Positions 4,687 to 5,971 of a stretch of 5,971 nt of DNA are shown here, in pieces. The notes beneath the pieces are model-generated. The model was given only the letters and a program-made list of their open reading frames with translations, was not told where the DNA came from and did no database searches. The stretch comes from Actinomycetota bacterium (GTDB taxonomy: Bacteria; Actinomycetota; Acidimicrobiia; Acidimicrobiales; Iamiaceae). Made by a program: the position numbers and the translations under genes. Location: positions 1 through 5,971 of the forward strand of contig JADGOP010000161.1 in assembly GCA_017882935.1 (NCBI GenBank), written 5' to 3'. Position 1 is the stretch's first letter, and every line of letters begins with the position of its first letter.

Positions 4687-5763
4687 GGGAAGCTCGGGCG
4701 CATGGTGGCCGCCATCCTCATCGTGTCGTTCCTGACCTTCGCACTCGCCAAGGCCCTGCCCGGCGATCCCGCGCTGATCGTGCTCGGGACCTCCTCGGGG
4801 TCGATGATCCCGTGCGCCACCAACCCCGGGCCCAGCACGGCCAACGACAGCTCGGTCGCCGACTGCCGGGGCATCCCGAAGTCGAAGCTGCACCCCCGCG
4901 GCGCCGTCGGGCCGCCCCCGCTCGTGCAGAAGTGCGACGCGGTGCGGTGCGTCCTCGCCCGCGACCAGTTCCTGCACCAGCACCACCTCGACCTGCCCAT
5001 CATCCGGCAGTACGCCCAGTGGGTGGGCGGGGCGCTCCACGGCGACTTCGGCACCACCTACGACGCCGCCCCCGAGCGGGTCAGCCACCAGATCGCCCAG
5101 GCGCTCCCCGCCACCATCGAGCTCATGATCCTGGCCGAGCTCGTGGCGCTGCTGTTCGCCATCCCGCTCGGCGTCTACAGCGCCTACCGAGAGAACAAGC
5201 TGGGCGACAAGGTCGCCACCGGGTTCTCGTTCCTCGCGCTCGCCATCCCCAACTTCGTGCTGGCGATCTTCCTGGTGCTGTTCTTCGTGGTGGCACTCGG
5301 CTGGCTGCCATTGCTCTACACACCGTGGAGCCAGGACCCCGTCAAGAACGTCAAGTCGATCATCATCCCCGTCATCGCGCTGGCGGCCGGCACCATCGCG
5401 GTGTTCGCCCGGCTGCTGCGCAGCGACATGATCGCCACCCTCCAGGAGGACTTCATCCTCATGGCACGGGCCAAGGGCCTGCCACCCATGCAGGTGCTGT
5501 TCCGCCACGCCCTGCGGCCGTCGTCGTTCTCGCTGCTGACCGTGGCCGGCATCAACCTCGGCGCCCTCATCGGCGGCACGGTCATCATCGAGTCGATGTT
5601 CGTGGTGAACGGGCTCGGCTACCTGCTCATCGCCGCCATCGAGGCCCGCAACTTCCCGGTGATCCAGGCGGTCGTGCTGCTCATCACCGCGGTGTTCGTG
5701 ATCATCAACGTGCTCGTCGACATCATCTACTCGCTCCTCGACCCCAGGATCCGGCATGCCTGA
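4672..5763 (+). CDS. DppB/OppB-type peptide ABC transporter permease with a long Cys-rich external loop
   Basis: A complete 363-residue inner-membrane permease of the dipeptide/oligopeptide importer family, first of two permease genes. It would form half of the channel with the DppC-like product downstream; the binding protein and ATPases are not in the window. TM1 is at about 11-29, ending in the typical ALPGDPA. The core follows with membrane spans near 147-171, 184-212, 229-247, 289-311 and 329-355. The ATPase-contact EAA loop is ARAKGLPPMQVLFRHALRPS (265-284), and the C-terminus is LLDPRIRHA. The family's QYAQWVGGALHGDFGTT stretch (113-129) precedes TM2. Between GDP and that stretch, residues 34-105 are much longer than in ordinary DppB and contain Cys48, Cys65, Cys88 and Cys93, all predicted outside the membrane. 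Start GTG 4672 is supported by GAGGTGA. The substrate cannot be told from the permease alone. Confidence 0.92.
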   Translation: MKMVAGKLGRMVAAILIVSFLTFALAKALPGDPALIVLGTSSGSMIPCATNPGPSTANDSSVADCRGIPKSKLHPRGAVGPPPLVQKCDAVRCVLARDQFLHQHHLDLPIIRQYAQWVGGALHGDFGTTYDAAPERVSHQIAQALPATIELMILAELVALLFAIPLGVYSAYRENKLGDKVATGFSFLALAIPNFVLAIFLVLFFVVALGWLPLLYTPWSQDPVKNVKSIIIPVIALAAGTIAVFARLLRSDMIATLQEDFILMARAKGLPPMQVLFRHALRPSSFSLLTVAGINLGALIGGTVIIESMFVVNGLGYLLIAAIEARNFPVIQAVVLLITAVFVIINVLVDIIYSLLDPRIRHA

Positions 5764-5971
5764 GCCTCTTCCCGTCGAGACCGACCGGGTCATGGTGGCG
5801 TCGGCCGGGGTGCTCTCGGCCCCGGACCCCGAGGTCAACGCGGAGCTCGCCACCGACGGCACGGCCCCGGCGAAGAAGAAGAAGAAGCGCAAGAAGCTGG
5901 GGTTCGGCTTCTGGTTCTCGGTGGTCTGGATCTTCCTGGTGGTCTTCGGGGCGGGCTTCGCGCCGTGGCTG
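5756..5971 (+). CDS. DppC-type ABC transporter permease, N-terminal part (3' end outside window)
   Basis: The first 72 codons of the second permease, cut by the window edge. ATG at 5756 lies inside the last codons of the DppB gene, giving an 8-base overlap, with AGGA (5746-5749) 6 bases upstream; translational coupling is expected. The visible protein is a hydrophilic acidic/Ala-rich tail (1-39), then a basic run KKKKKRKK (40-47), then the first membrane span LGFGFWFSVVWIFLVVFGAGFAPW in two parts (about 48-71). The basic run fits the positive-inside rule for a cytoplasmic N-terminus. The identification rests on position after a DppB gene and on this topology; the diagnostic EAA loop is beyond the window. 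The cytoplasmic tail appears longer than usual for DppC proteins, and five consecutive AAG codons are notable in such GC-rich DNA. Confidence 0.82.
   Translation, partial: MPEPLPVETDRVMVASAGVLSAPDPEVNAELATDGTAPAKKKKKRKKLGFGFWFSVVWIFLVVFGAGFAPWL

Noticed and set aside
4570..5892. Long minus-strand open frame rich in Asp, Glu, His and Gln opposite the permease
   Set aside because: It is the mirror of codons for hydrophobic membrane spans. The plus-strand DppB has clear family motifs and a strong ribosome site.

Overview
The window is high-GC DNA, roughly 70% by eye, with strong G/C bias at third codon positions. It has actinobacterial-style promoters (TTGACN with TANNNT), GTG starts and a plausible leaderless gene. 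The mix of genes suggests an actinobacterium, possibly of the Acidimicrobiia type, but that assignment is inference. It looks like ordinary chromosomal housekeeping and metabolic DNA. I see no transposase, integrase, phage gene, CRISPR array, tRNA or rRNA.

Layout. (1) Positions 1-973, plus strand: the C-terminal end of a lytic murein transglycosylase, then a complete SAM-dependent O-methyltransferase 23 bases later. (2) Positions 999-1051: a large imperfect palindrome between convergent genes, best read as a two-way intrinsic terminator. It contains the stop codon of the gene on its right. (3) Positions 1041-3513, minus strand: a two-gene operon, transcribed first as a flavin amine oxidase with the monoamine oxidase-type cysteine and aromatic cage, then, 13 bases later, as a TPR-like protein built of 40-residue repeats. 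(4) Positions 3514-3715: a divergent promoter region. On its right side it holds a possible 21-codon Arg-rich leader ORF whose stop overlaps the adenylate kinase start as ATGA. (5) Positions 3716-4423, plus strand: an adenylate kinase with a cysteine-bearing LID domain. (6) Positions 4424-4671: an intergenic region with a good promoter and a leader of about 164 bases. (7) From 4672 to the window end: the two membrane permeases of a DppB/DppC-type peptide ABC importer, overlapping by 8 bases. The second is cut by the window edge.

How the genes work together. Only two groupings are supported by spacing: amine oxidase with TPR protein, and DppB with DppC. The permeases would import short peptides or similar solutes, with a binding protein and ATPases encoded outside the window. 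The amine oxidase would deaminate an amine with release of aldehyde, ammonia and H2O2; its TPR partner has no visible catalytic domain. Nothing here amounts to a clear new system. The items most worth a second look are the palindrome, the strict 40-residue repeat protein paired with an amine oxidase, the four-cysteine insertion in DppB, and the overlapping leader ORF before adenylate kinase.
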